NCBI GenBank assembly: GCA_005792355.1
Contig: SXSC01000182.1
Location: 34,973-98,972 of the forward strand
Length of the DNA stretch: 64,000 nt
Direction of reading: 5' to 3'
Source of the DNA: Opitutaceae bacterium
Lineage (GTDB): Bacteria > Verrucomicrobiota > Verrucomicrobiia > Opitutales > Opitutaceae
Notes under the pieces: generated by a model
What the model saw: the letters and a program-made list of their open reading frames with translations, nothing else
Database searches by the model: none
What the model was told of the DNA's origin: nothing
Shown: positions 21,726 through 30,810 of the stretch, in pieces
Position numbering within the stretch: position 1 is the stretch's first letter
Layout of the letters: each line of letters starts with the position of its first letter
Translations under genes and position numbers: made by a program

Positions 21726-23894
21726 ATGACGTTTCCTTCACCTCGTCTCCTTCTCTTCGCCATTGCCGGCGCGATCGCCCTGGCCCTCCCCGCCGCAACG
21801 GTCGAAGATCCGGTGGCCCGCGCGGCCCTGCCAGAGTACAAAATCATCCCCGCCGCCAAACCGGAGGAGCTCACGCCGGCCGCCGCGCTCGACCTGTCCA
21901 CATTTGCCCGCTGGCCGCGCTCCCAGGGCGACAACGGCGCCCGCCGCTACTCCACGCTCAAACAGATCACGCGCGAAAACGTGCGCCAGCTCGAAGTGGC
22001 CTGGACCTATCGCTCCGGCGACGGCGCCGCCAATGTCCAGTGCACCCCGATCATCGTCGACGGCCTGCTCTACGCCCCGACCCCCGGGCGCGCCCTCGTC
22101 GCCGTCGACGCGGTCACCGGCGTCGAACGCTGGCGGCGGCCCATGCCAGTCGCCCGGCCGAGCCGTCTGCAGGATGCTCCCGCCCGGCGCGGTCTCGTCT
22201 ACTGGCCTGGCGATCGCGAAAGCGCGCCGCGGATTCTCTTCGGTGCCGGTGATTGGATCCACGCCGTCGATCCCAAGTCCGGCGAACCGCTGCCCGGTTT
22301 CGGCGAAGGCGGCCGCACCTCGATTCCCACGGGAGCCACCGCCAGCGGCGCGGTGTTTCAACACGTGTACGTCACGTGCGGCCTCCTCGGCGACGCCTAC
22401 GGCTACGATGTGCGCACGGGAAAACCGCTTTGGCGCTTTCACTCGGTGCCACGCGGCGATGAATTTGGCGCGGACACCTGGGACGGACCGCAGCAAGGCG
22501 CGAACGGCTGGAGCGGCCTCTCCCTCGACGACACCCGCGGCATCGCCTACATCGCGTTTGGCGCGGCCCGACCCGACATGATCGGCGTGGGACGGCTCGG
22601 CGACAATCTGTTCAGCGACTGCGTCGTCGCACTCGACGTGCGGACCGGCCGGCGGCTCTGGCATTTTCAGGACGTGCGGCACGATATCTGGGATCTCGAT
22701 GTGTGCGCGCCGCCCAACCTCGTCACGATCATGCGCGACGGCCGGCGCATCGACGCGGTCGCCGGCATTGCCAAGTCGGGCCACGTCACCCTGCTCGATC
22801 GCGTGAGCGGTCAGCCGATTTTCCCGTGGCGGCTGCGCCGCGCCCCCGTCTCGAAACTCCCCGGCGAAAGAACCTCGCCGTATCAACCCGACCCGGAATT
22901 GCCCGAACCGATTTCGCGGATGGAGTTCAACCCCGCCGACATCACCGATCGCACGCCCGAGGCCACCGCCTGGGTGAAGAAGATCGTGGAGAAATCGACC
23001 TATGGGTTCTTTCAGCCATTCACCGAGGGTGTGCCCAACCTCTTCATCGGCTCGCGTGGCGGCGCCGAGTGGTCAGGCGCGGCGGTCGACGTCCCGACGG
23101 GCCGGCTCTACGTGACGTCGAATCGCTGGGTATCCAAAATCACCGTACTCTCCCACGAGGACCGCGAACGCGACCCGCGCCATCCGCCCTCCGCCGGGGA
23201 AAAACATTTCGTGCTCCACTGTGCGCCGTGTCACGGACCCAACCGGGGCGGCATCGGCATCGCCCCGCCGCTCTTCGGACTGAGGAACCGCCTGACCGAC
23301 GCCGAGGTGTTGGAGCAGTTGCGCACCGGCAAGGGCGCGATGCCACCCAATCTCCTGCTGAACGACGCGGAGAAAAAGGAACTCCTCGACTTTCTCTTTC
23401 GGCGCAACCAGCCGCCCTCGCGCGCCCGCGGAGCTGACGAACGGACGGGCGACCGGCCCAGTTACGCGTTCAACGGGTTCCAGTTTTTGACCGACCACGA
23501 GGGCTACCCGGGCATCAAACCGCCGTGGGGTCTGCTCAACTGCTACGACCTCAACACGGGCAAAGTGCTCTGGCGTGCGCCGCTGGGCGAATTGGAGCAA
23601 CTCACGCAGCAGGGCGTGCCGAAGACCGGTTCGCACAATCTCGGTGGGGCCAGCGTCACGGCCGGCGGGCTCGTGTTCGTCGCCGGCACGGAAGACGAAA
23701 AACTCCGCGCCTTCGACGCCGACACGGGCGCGGAACTCTGGTCGGCGAAACTGCCGTTCGCCGGGACAGCCGCGCCCGCCATCTACGAGGTCGCGGGGCG
23801 ACAATTCATCGTAATCACCGCGACCGGTGGCGGCCGCGTGGGTGGCGCCTCCGGCCCGGGCGACGCCTACGTGGCGTTTGCGTTGAGGCCGTGA
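21726..23894 (+). CDS. PQQ-dependent (quinoprotein) dehydrogenase with inserted cytochrome c motif
   Basis: A 722-residue exported protein; ATG 21726 starts the signal peptide RLLLFAIAGAIALALPAAT. An eight-bladed beta-propeller is indicated by repeated tryptophan-docking-like motifs (GDNGARRYSTLKQIT, YDVRTGKPLWRFHS, LDVRTGRRLWHFQDVRHDIWDLD). Between the late blades a cytochrome c segment is inserted, C499-A-P-C502-H503, flanked by AGEKHFVLH and PPNLLLNDAEKKELLDFL. This layout matches membrane-free quinoprotein glucose/alcohol dehydrogenases of the pyrroloquinoline family found in Planctomycetota and Verrucomicrobiota. It would oxidise a sugar or alcohol in the periplasm and pass electrons by its own haem. 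No PQQ synthesis genes are in the window. Confidence 0.88.
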   Translation: MTFPSPRLLLFAIAGAIALALPAATVEDPVARAALPEYKIIPAAKPEELTPAAALDLSTFARWPRSQGDNGARRYSTLKQITRENVRQLEVAWTYRSGDGAANVQCTPIIVDGLLYAPTPGRALVAVDAVTGVERWRRPMPVARPSRLQDAPARRGLVYWPGDRESAPRILFGAGDWIHAVDPKSGEPLPGFGEGGRTSIPTGATASGAVFQHVYVTCGLLGDAYGYDVRTGKPLWRFHSVPRGDEFGADTWDGPQQGANGWSGLSLDDTRGIAYIAFGAARPDMIGVGRLGDNLFSDCVVALDVRTGRRLWHFQDVRHDIWDLDVCAPPNLVTIMRDGRRIDAVAGIAKSGHVTLLDRVSGQPIFPWRLRRAPVSKLPGERTSPYQPDPELPEPISRMEFNPADITDRTPEATAWVKKIVEKSTYGFFQPFTEGVPNLFIGSRGGAEWSGAAVDVPTGRLYVTSNRWVSKITVLSHEDRERDPRHPPSAGEKHFVLHCAPCHGPNRGGIGIAPPLFGLRNRLTDAEVLEQLRTGKGAMPPNLLLNDAEKKELLDFLFRRNQPPSRARGADERTGDRPSYAFNGFQFLTDHEGYPGIKPPWGLLNCYDLNTGKVLWRAPLGELEQLTQQGVPKTGSHNLGGASVTAGGLVFVAGTEDEKLRAFDADTGAELWSAKLPFAGTAAPAIYEVAGRQFIVITATGGGRVGGASGPGDAYVAFALRP

Positions 23895-23950
23895 AGAACT
23901 TCGCGGTGCGCAGTCGCTCCGGTCGGTAAGTGCAGTAACCGGATTTGGCG

Positions 23951-25846
23951 TCAGGGCGCGGCGGCGGGCGCGAGAACGCGGGGCAGCAGTGCTTCGAAAC
24001 GCGGGTTGCCGCGCAGGGGATCCCAGTCGGGGTGGTAGCGCAGTTCATTCCGAGTGACGATGAAGTCGTGATGAGTGCCCAGCGATCCGGCCTTGTGTGC
24101 TGCTTCGAGTTCCGCCACCGCCTCGTCGTTTCGTCCGAGCAGGACCAGCATCTGGGCCGTGCTCCCGGCATAAATCGACCACCGATTCACCGACTGCCGT
24201 TGCCGGATTTCGGTCAACGATGCCTCCGCTTCTGTCCGCTGGCCGAGCGACGCCAGCAGCCGGGCTTTCCAACTGAGCAGCTCGTTGGAAGCGGGCTGCG
24301 CCGACTGTCGCTGCTCCACCAGCTTCAGCGCTGCCTGCCAGTCGCTGCGCGCCGCGTCGAGATTCCCGGCCAGTTGGTGGGCCCGCCCGGTGAGGTAGGC
24401 TTTCGGTCCGGTGAAAGCACCCGGATCAAAAGGGACGAAGTCACGCACCGGCTGCAGCGCCTCGAGGCATTTGGCGGGAGCCTTGCAGAAAAAGTAGATT
24501 CGGGCCGCGTCGAGGGCGTCCGACTCGGTCGCATGATAATCCGGGCGAAATTTTTCCACCAGGGCACGCGCGCCGGCCAGGTCGCCGTGGTAATCGAGAA
24601 GCACCTCCCTCTTCCATCTTCTGGCGTTGCGATATCCGGGGGCGAGGGCGAGCGCCCGGTCGAACGCCGCCTCGGCCTCGGCCGGCCGATTCAGGGCCAG
24701 CAGATTGAGGCCCCGATTAAAGTGCGTGACGGGATCGCGCGGGGCGGCGCCGGCCGCTTGATCAAAATAGACCAGGCTCTCTTCAAACTTCCCGGCTCGG
24801 CGCAGGGCGCCGCCCAGCGAGATCAGCAGGAGGTGATTGGCGGGCTGCCGCACGACTTCCTCCTTCAGCAGTCGCACCGCCGTGGCCTGGGTCTTGCCGT
24901 CAAAACGCAGACTGAAGGCCCACGCGAATCGCGCCTGACCGGAGTTGGGGTCAAGCTTGATCGCGCGTTCCGCATCGGAGCGCATGGCGGCCAGCCGCTC
25001 CGCCGAATTCTCGATTCCTTGGACGATGAAACAGCAGGACAACAGCGCCCGTGCCGCCCACGCCTCGGCATCAAGGGGGTCGCCGTCGACTGCCTTCTTC
25101 AGCAGCTGCTCGCCCAAAGCCAAATCCTCGGGCGAGGCCAGATCCCACCGTTCGTAGAGAGTGCGCGCTCGTCCGGTGAGTTTTTGCGCCTCGGAGAGTG
25201 GTGCGACCGGAGCTTTGGCGTCCGCGCCGGCGGGTGGCGGACCAGCGATTGGTGATTTTTTCCACGGCTGCCACAATGCCAGCACGGCCACCGCGGCGAA
25301 ACCGAGCGCGGCTGGCACCAGCCATCCGCGGCTCGCCGCGCGGGGTTTCCCTGGGGACGCGACGCCCTCGTCGCGTGCTGCGGGCCGAGGGCTCCCCGCC
25401 TCGAGTTTCATCTCCTCGAGCAATTTCTTCACTCGGGCGCAAAATGACGCCGGCGCTTCTCCGCCCGGTAGCCGGGTCCACTGCACCGCGCGAAACTCCT
25501 CCGGCACCAGCGCCTCGCCATCCTTGGTCGCGTCGATCACCACCGGCAGCAGAAACGGCGTCCCGTCTGCGATCGCCTGAGTGCGCTGGGCCGCGATTTT
25601 CCATTCGATCCGAAAATACCCTTCGCGCCGCGCTTGGGTCGCCGCCGAGATCACCGGCACGAACAGCGTGCACGATTTCACCTGCCCGCGGATTTTTGCA
25701 TCCCACGCATCGCCGCCGACAAGTTCGTTCTGGTCAAACCAGACCTCGACACCACTCGCGCGCAGCGACTCGCAAATGCGCCGCACGGCCTCCGCGTCTT
25801 GGGAAGCGTAGCTCAGGAAGACCGCTTTATTGGCGGATTCGGACAT
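23951..25846 (-). CDS. TIR domain - transmembrane - TPR repeat protein
   Basis: A 631-residue three-part protein. Residues 8-150 are a bacterial TIR domain: AVFLSYASQDAEAVRRICESL, VEVWFDQNEL, and FRIEWKIAAQR with E81 at the position of the catalytic Glu of TIR NADases. Residues ~175-193 (WLVPAALGFAAVAVLALW) form one membrane helix. From ~220 a chain of TPR-like helical repeats follows (ARTLYERWDLASPEDLALGEQLLKKA, FNRGLNLLALNRPAEAEAAFDRALAL), ending NELRYHPDWDPLRGNPRFEALLPR. TIR plus a sensor domain is common in NAD-depleting defence proteins. However TIR-TM-TPR proteins of this type also occur as multi-copy families in Opitutaceae without proven function. Confidence 0.85.
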   Translation of the reverse strand: MSESANKAVFLSYASQDAEAVRRICESLRASGVEVWFDQNELVGGDAWDAKIRGQVKSCTLFVPVISAATQARREGYFRIEWKIAAQRTQAIADGTPFLLPVVIDATKDGEALVPEEFRAVQWTRLPGGEAPASFCARVKKLLEEMKLEAGSPRPAARDEGVASPGKPRAASRGWLVPAALGFAAVAVLALWQPWKKSPIAGPPPAGADAKAPVAPLSEAQKLTGRARTLYERWDLASPEDLALGEQLLKKAVDGDPLDAEAWAARALLSCCFIVQGIENSAERLAAMRSDAERAIKLDPNSGQARFAWAFSLRFDGKTQATAVRLLKEEVVRQPANHLLLISLGGALRRAGKFEESLVYFDQAAGAAPRDPVTHFNRGLNLLALNRPAEAEAAFDRALALAPGYRNARRWKREVLLDYHGDLAGARALVEKFRPDYHATESDALDAARIYFFCKAPAKCLEALQPVRDFVPFDPGAFTGPKAYLTGRAHQLAGNLDAARSDWQAALKLVEQRQSAQPASNELLSWKARLLASLGQRTEAEASLTEIRQRQSVNRWSIYAGSTAQMLVLLGRNDEAVAELEAAHKAGSLGTHHDFIVTRNELRYHPDWDPLRGNPRFEALLPRVLAPAAAP

Positions 25847-26005
25847 GGGCTGGGGATGCCGTCAGGGATGGCCGATCCGCCGCGGCTGGCGAGTTCATTG
25901 TGCCCGGTTGGCCGGCGGCGCGTTTCTCGTCAGCCACACTTCTCCGTGTTCTGCCATTCATGCGAATCGTGCACGTCTGCGACGATTTCAAAATTGTTCT
26001 CTTCC

Positions 26006-26058
26006 TCGTTCTCTCAATCCGACGAGAACGCGGAACGATTACGAGAACGAGAACGCTG
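26006..26058. repeat. Dispersed GTTCTC/GAGAACG repeat, copy A
   Basis: CTCGTTCTCTCAATCCGACG is followed by GAGAACG repeats. A near-identical copy lies at 47245-47300. It contains internal inverted CGTTCTC/GAGAACG units and sits in the divergent gap upstream of the TIR gene. Confidence 0.65.
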
Positions 26059-26109
26059 CAAAGGTCGCCACCCCTTGGGTTGACGTTGCCGCGATGCGAT
26101 GCCTGCAAG

Positions 26110-28374
26110 CTACGGCGTGCCCGGCGCCCGCCCGCCCGCGGGCAGGTGGGTCAGAAAATGGCGCGCGATCTGCCGGTAGCGGTGCAGCGTGTAGCCCTTG
26201 CCTTCCGTGATCGCATGCGTGCCGTTGGGATAAACCATCAAATCGAACTGTTTCCCCAATTCGACCAGCCGGTTGACCAGGAGCTCGGAATTTTGGTAGT
26301 GCACGTTGTCGTCCGCCGCTCCGTGCATCAGGAGCAGTTTGCCCTTCAGCCCTTCCGCGTAAGTGATGGGCGCTCCTTTGCGGTAACCCTCCACATTCTT
26401 GTCCGGCAGGCCCATGTAGCGCTCCTGGTAAATCGTGTCGTAGTAACGCTGGTCGGTGACCGGCGCTCCGGAAACGCCCACGTGATAGGTTTCCGGCGAA
26501 CGGAACAGCAGGTGCAGCGTATTCGCGCCACCACCGCTATGCCCCCACACGCCCACGCGCGTGGCGTCGAGATACGGGCGCTGCCGCAGCAAATTTTTCA
26601 GCGCGGCGGTTTGGTCCTCCGCGGAGAGCACGTTGACCTCGCCGTAGATCATCTTGCGCCACGCGCGACCCTTCGGGGCGGGCGTACCGCGATTGTCCAT
26701 GCTCAACACGATGTAGCCCGCATCGGCGAGCGTCCGGTGAAACAGCGCGTTGCCGCCCCCCCACGCGTCCGTCACGGTCACGCTGGCCGGTTCTCCATAG
26801 ACGAAGACAATCACCGGATACTGCTTTCGGGCATCAAAGTCCTTCGGTTTCATCATCCAGCCGTCGAGTTTCACCCCTTCCGCCGCCGTCGCCGAAAAAA
26901 ACTCGGTGGGCCGCAACCCATCCGCCAGCTTGTCCCGGAGTTCGCGGTTGTCTTCGAGCGAGCGGACCATTTCGTGCGACGGCAACCGCACGAGACTCGT
27001 GACTGGCGGGCGGTCAAACGTGGAATAGGTGTGGAAAGAAAACCGGCCGTCCGGTGAAAGCACATGGCGATGCGTTCCCGGCATTTGCGCCGGGCTCAAT
27101 CGCTCTGTCATTCCGCTGCCGTCCAGCCGGACGCGATGAAGATAGCGCTGCGTCGCGTTGTCCGGCGAGGCGACGTAGTATAGCCATTCGTCCGTGGCGT
27201 CGGGGCCAACCAGACTGATGACGTCGACGGCCTGCGGCGTCAGCAGTCGCACGTTCCGATCGAGCCGCGACACCGCGTAGGCCTGTTGCCAGCCGGCGCG
27301 TTCGCTGATGATCAACAGGGTCGTGCCGTCGTGCGTCCATTGCGGCGCTTCGCGGACCGACACCCACGCCTGGTCGGCATCGTCAAACAGCAGGGAAACT
27401 TTCCCGCTCCGCGCGTCGCCGAGAAAGACCTGTAGTTTGTTTTGGAGCCGGTTCAGCTGGTGGAGCACGAGCTCGCTGGCGTTCTTCACCCAGGAAATCC
27501 GGGCCACGTAATGCTCCCGCGGATCGCCGGGCAGATTCATCCAGCGGGTCCGCCCGCCCGAGGCGGCCACCACGCCGATGCGCACGGCGGAATTCTGGGT
27601 GCCGACCTTGGGGTAGGGAAACCGCGTCACCTCCGGGTAGAGTCCAGCGGTGGTGTTGAGCAGCTGGTACTCGCGCACGCCGGCCGTGTCGAACTGCCAG
27701 TAGGCGAGGCTGCGGCTGTCGTCGCTCCAGCGAAAGCCGTCCCGAATGTCCAACTCCTCCTCGTTGACCCAGTCTCCGGTCCCGTTGATCACCGTGGCGG
27801 AGCCATCGTTCGTCACCTGCTTGATTGCACCCGAACGGACGTTCTCGACGTAGAGATTATTGGCGCGGACGTACGCCACGCGGGTGTTGTCGGGTGAAAA
27901 TTTGGCAAACAGCAGCGACGCCGCCGGAGCGTTGCCGCCCAGCTGGCGCAGCTTGCCCGTCGCGCGCTCCAACACCCAGTAGTCCCCGCGCGTTTTTTGG
28001 CGCCACACTTTCTGCGAGTTGGTGAAGATCAGCAGCGACTTCCCGTCGGGCGACCAGGTGTAGTTGTCCAGTGCGAGCGGTTTGGTGTCCGCGCCGGGCG
28101 GCGTGAGCTGGGCCGCGGTGAGCAGCACCTCGCGCTGCCCGGACTCGGCGGCGTAACGCACGAGGTCCTTCGCTCCTTTGGTTTCGGTGGAATCTTCCAC
28201 CGTGGTGTAGCTGGCACTGTCCTCCGACCACCGGGCCGGGCCGAAGGCCTTTAATTCGAATTCCTTCTTGGCGCCGAAGATCTTTTCGAGCTGCTGATCC
28301 ATCGGCTCCCCGGCGCGGCCTCCGAGAGAAAACAGCGCGGCGAAGAGAAAACCGAGACGCAAGAGGTGGTTCAT
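26110..28374 (-). CDS. Dipeptidyl peptidase IV-like S9 serine peptidase, exported
   Basis: A 754-residue protein. ATG 28374 is chosen because it begins the signal peptide MNHLLRLGFLFAALFSLGGRAG. An N-terminal beta-propeller (DPPIV_N) carries GDWVNEEELDIRDGFRWS, where the double Glu anchors the substrate N-terminus in DPP-IV. The C-terminal S9 catalytic domain has nucleophile Ser in WGHSGGG, Asp in HGAADDNVH and His in NGTHAI. GHSGGG departs from the usual GWSYGG of mammalian DPP-IV. The enzyme should release N-terminal dipeptides from peptides in the periplasm or at the surface. Confidence 0.92.
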   Translation of the reverse strand: MNHLLRLGFLFAALFSLGGRAGEPMDQQLEKIFGAKKEFELKAFGPARWSEDSASYTTVEDSTETKGAKDLVRYAAESGQREVLLTAAQLTPPGADTKPLALDNYTWSPDGKSLLIFTNSQKVWRQKTRGDYWVLERATGKLRQLGGNAPAASLLFAKFSPDNTRVAYVRANNLYVENVRSGAIKQVTNDGSATVINGTGDWVNEEELDIRDGFRWSDDSRSLAYWQFDTAGVREYQLLNTTAGLYPEVTRFPYPKVGTQNSAVRIGVVAASGGRTRWMNLPGDPREHYVARISWVKNASELVLHQLNRLQNKLQVFLGDARSGKVSLLFDDADQAWVSVREAPQWTHDGTTLLIISERAGWQQAYAVSRLDRNVRLLTPQAVDVISLVGPDATDEWLYYVASPDNATQRYLHRVRLDGSGMTERLSPAQMPGTHRHVLSPDGRFSFHTYSTFDRPPVTSLVRLPSHEMVRSLEDNRELRDKLADGLRPTEFFSATAAEGVKLDGWMMKPKDFDARKQYPVIVFVYGEPASVTVTDAWGGGNALFHRTLADAGYIVLSMDNRGTPAPKGRAWRKMIYGEVNVLSAEDQTAALKNLLRQRPYLDATRVGVWGHSGGGANTLHLLFRSPETYHVGVSGAPVTDQRYYDTIYQERYMGLPDKNVEGYRKGAPITYAEGLKGKLLLMHGAADDNVHYQNSELLVNRLVELGKQFDLMVYPNGTHAITEGKGYTLHRYRQIARHFLTHLPAGGRAPGTP

Positions 28375-28461
28375 GGGAGCGCAAGGTTTGGCGCGGTGCA
28401 TTCCTTCAGCAAATCGAATCCACCCCGTCATCCGCCAACCGTCGGCCGCACTCATCAGGGA

Positions 28462-29475
28462 TCAGGCCAACGGATTCGGAGCACCAACGGCGGCGGAGCG
28501 GATTCGATTGCGGCCTTCCTTCTTCGCGGAATAGAGGGCTTGGTCGGCGGCTTGCACGAGGGCTTCCGGCGCCAAGCCGGCCACCGCCAGCGTCGCAGCC
28601 GCGCCGACGCTGACAGTCACATGGTCGGTGACCAGTGAATGCTTGTGCTCCAGGGCCAGGGCCTCGACCCCCGAGCGCAGCCGTTCCGCCACCTGGAGGA
28701 CGCCGTTGATTTCCGTCTCGGGCAGCAGGATGACAAATTCCTCGCCACCGTAGCGGGCGGCCAGGTCGGCGGGGCGCTGGGCCGCCTGCTTGAGGACGGC
28801 CGCCACTTGCTGGAGCACGCCGTCGCCGCCTTGATGGCCGTAGTGATCGTTAAACAGTTTGAAGCAATCCACGTCGAGGAGCACGAGGCCGAGTGATTTT
28901 CCCGAGCGCGCGCCGCGCAGCCACTCGGTGCGCAGCGTTTCATCGAACACACGCCGGTTGGCCACGCCGGTGAGGCCGTCTTCGGAGGAAAGGCGTTTCA
29001 GTTCCTGGTTCCGCTCCGCCAGTTCGCGCTGGGTTTCGCGCAGCATTTTCTGCGCGAAGTAACTGTGCGAGTGCATCCGGATGCGGGCGACGAGTTCAAT
29101 GCCATCCGGCAGCTTCACCAGATAATCGTTAGCCCCGGCGTTGAAGGCGTCGCGTTTCACCGTGGTTTCCGCCGTGGAGGAAAGCATGATGACGGGAATT
29201 TCCTGCGTGGCGGCGTGACTGCGGTAATCGCGCAGGAGACCAAGGCCATCGATGCCAGGCATGACGATATCCTGCAAAATGGTCGTGGCTCCGACGGCGG
29301 CGGCGGTTTCCACGGCCTTCGCCGGATCGGAGCAGAAGTGGTAGCGGATATCCGGCTCGGTCAGGAGCAGCCGGCGGATGGCTTCGCCGACAATCGGTTG
29401 ATCATCGACGCAGAGCACGACGGGCTGAGGGCCCGGCGGATCGGGGAGTGTGGTGGCGTCTGGGGTCGGATACAT
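28462..29475 (-). CDS. Response regulator diguanylate cyclase (REC-GGDEF, WspR-like)
   Basis: A 337-residue cytoplasmic signalling protein starting at ATG 29475 (MYPTPDATTLP). A receiver domain occupies ~20-140: VVLCVDDQPIVGEAIRRLL, the phospho-acceptor Asp in LQDIVMPGIDGL, and MLSS and VKLPDGIELVARIRMHS at the expected switch positions. A helical linker leads into a GGDEF domain with intact GGEEF (in YGGEEFVILLPETE), so c-di-GMP synthesis on phosphorylation is expected. The RxxD inhibitory site is not obvious. Architecture and linker match WspR. It is oriented divergently from the small hypothetical gene at 29660. The cognate kinase is not in the window. Confidence 0.92.
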   Translation of the reverse strand: MYPTPDATTLPDPPGPQPVVLCVDDQPIVGEAIRRLLLTEPDIRYHFCSDPAKAVETAAAVGATTILQDIVMPGIDGLGLLRDYRSHAATQEIPVIMLSSTAETTVKRDAFNAGANDYLVKLPDGIELVARIRMHSHSYFAQKMLRETQRELAERNQELKRLSSEDGLTGVANRRVFDETLRTEWLRGARSGKSLGLVLLDVDCFKLFNDHYGHQGGDGVLQQVAAVLKQAAQRPADLAARYGGEEFVILLPETEINGVLQVAERLRSGVEALALEHKHSLVTDHVTVSVGAAATLAVAGLAPEALVQAADQALYSAKKEGRNRIRSAAVGAPNPLA

Positions 29476-29659
29476 GGAAACATTTGCTGGCAAAGAGGGG
29501 GTAGGTTGGCGGCGGCGAGCTTGCCGGGATGCGGCAAGGCATGGCATTTCGCGGAAGGCGTCAAACTCGCAAGCTGGTGCCCCGCGCGCGGGCGTGGCAA
29601 GGAATGCGTGGCAAATGTCGTTGTCGGACCGGGGATCCGTCTCGTAGCCACATGTTCGC

Positions 29660-30100
29660 ATGAAGCCGTCGCGCCGTTCTGAGGGAAACAGTGGCAAGCT
29701 GTCCCCGCCGCAGCCGGGCGCGCCCCCGGATGAACCGCGGGCTCGGTTTCGCGAATTCCAATTCGTGCGGCAGGAACCTGGCTTGCAGCGCCGCTGGTTC
29801 GAAGCCACCGACATCGAGCTGGTCGTTTGGTACGACCAGGCCGGTGCCCGGACCGGGTTCCAGCTGATTTACTGGCCGGGGGACGGGGAGCGGGCACTGA
29901 CGTGGCGCGATTGCCAAGGCTTCAATCACAGCCGCGTCGATTCGGGCAGTTGTTCGCCCTTCTCGAACCTGACGCCGATCCTGCAACCGGACGGAGCCGT
30001 GCCATGGGCGCTCGTGGAGGAATTGTTTCGTCGGCGCGCCGCATCACTCGAAGCGGATTTGCGCGATCACATCCTGGCGCGACTGCAGGCCCGGAGCTAA
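29660..30100 (+). CDS. Conserved hypothetical protein
   Basis: A 146-residue soluble protein. Apart from a charged, proline-rich N-terminus, it has a compact region with many aromatic residues: FREFQFVRQEPGLQRRWFEATDIELVVWYD, then FQLIYWPGDGERALTWR. A C-terminal amphipathic helix (VEELFRRRAASLEADLRDHILARL) follows. No signal peptide or membrane segment is present. The pattern is that of a small beta-sheet protein seen as a hypothetical in Opitutaceae; I cannot assign a function. Codon third-position GC is as high as in neighbours, supporting a real gene. It starts 184 bp from the divergent diguanylate cyclase start. Confidence 0.7.
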   Translation: MKPSRRSEGNSGKLSPPQPGAPPDEPRARFREFQFVRQEPGLQRRWFEATDIELVVWYDQAGARTGFQLIYWPGDGERALTWRDCQGFNHSRVDSGSCSPFSNLTPILQPDGAVPWALVEELFRRRAASLEADLRDHILARLQARS

Positions 30101-30401
30101 CCCTGCCACCGACCAAAATGAAGGACCTCCCACAGATTCAGAAAGGCCACAGATGCAGAGTCAGAAGGCCGTCGGTTGAGGACCGGCAGGTGTGCTGGTG
30201 CGGCGCGCGGCACGACAAATCGTCGCGTAACGGCAACGCACGAGATCGTGCCTTTGCATCAATCTCGTTCTCTTTCTCCTCCGAGGATTTCGCGAAAAAC
30301 CGACCGTTTCCACTACAAGCAAGGGGCGATCGTGTAATGGCCCGGCCGTTGACACGCCGACCGCACGCAAATAAACCGGAGCCATTCTGCTCCATCACTC
30401 C
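30101..30401. other. Intergenic region upstream of the DUF350 operon
   Basis: 301 bp of visibly more A/T-rich sequence with no supported gene. It begins with CCACAGATTCAGAAAGGCCACAG-like repeat debris and contains an AATCTCGTTCTCTTTCTC stretch related to the dispersed GTTCTC repeats. The promoter candidate at 30349-30377 is listed separately. Confidence 0.5.
30349..30377 (+). promoter_or_regulatory. Candidate sigma70 promoter of the DUF350 operon
   Basis: A perfect TTGACA (30349-30354) is followed after 17 bp by the weak -10 candidate TAAACC (30372-30377), 24 bp before the DUF350 start. The -35 box is convincing; the -10 box matches only half of the consensus. Confidence 0.35.
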
Positions 30402-30713
30402 ATGAAACTCCTCGCCCCGGCCAGCTCGCTCGTGCTGCTCTTCACCGCCCTCACCCTCCCGGCTCGCGCCGCCGAAGCCGGCGCCACCCACGGCTGGCAC
30501 GCCGACACGCTCGGCGAGGCCATTGCCTACATGCTCCTCTTTGCCGCGATTGGAATTATGGCGGCGATTGCCGGCTACAAGATTTTTGACAAATGCACGC
30601 CCGGGGATCTCCACAAGGAGATTCTGGAAAACAAGAATGTCGCGGCCGCGATTGTCGCCGCCGCCGTCATTCTCGGCGTCTGCATCATCGTCGCCGCGGC
30701 GATGGTGGGGTGA
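30402..30713 (+). CDS. DUF350 membrane protein (YjfL-like)
   Basis: A 103-residue inner-membrane protein with a signal-like N-terminus (LLAPASSLVLLFTALTLPARA) followed by two hydrophobic helices. TLGEAIAYMLLFAAIGIMAAIAGYKIFDKCTPGDLHKEI is the DUF350 signature. The second helix is AAAIVAAAVILGVCIIVAAAMVG. It heads an operon with a small secreted protein, a glutathionylspermidine-synthase-like ATP-grasp enzyme and a DUF4178 protein. The E. coli counterpart YjfL is likewise encoded beside YjfM and the ATP-grasp protein YjfC. The biochemical role is unknown. Confidence 0.88.
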   Translation: MKLLAPASSLVLLFTALTLPARAAEAGATHGWHADTLGEAIAYMLLFAAIGIMAAIAGYKIFDKCTPGDLHKEILENKNVAAAIVAAAVILGVCIIVAAAMVG

Positions 30714-30810
30714 GAGGTAATACTTGCTGGCGCGCGCGGCCCCTCGATCGACCCCGGGTCGTGAGCCGGTCGAACCGGTTTCAGCCGCATCGCTCCGCGA
30801 CACCGCGCAC

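Noticed and set aside
25198..27057. 619-aa plus-strand frame across the TIR and DPP-IV genes
   Set aside because: It is low complexity and crosses an intergenic region, while two well-supported minus-strand genes occupy the same DNA.
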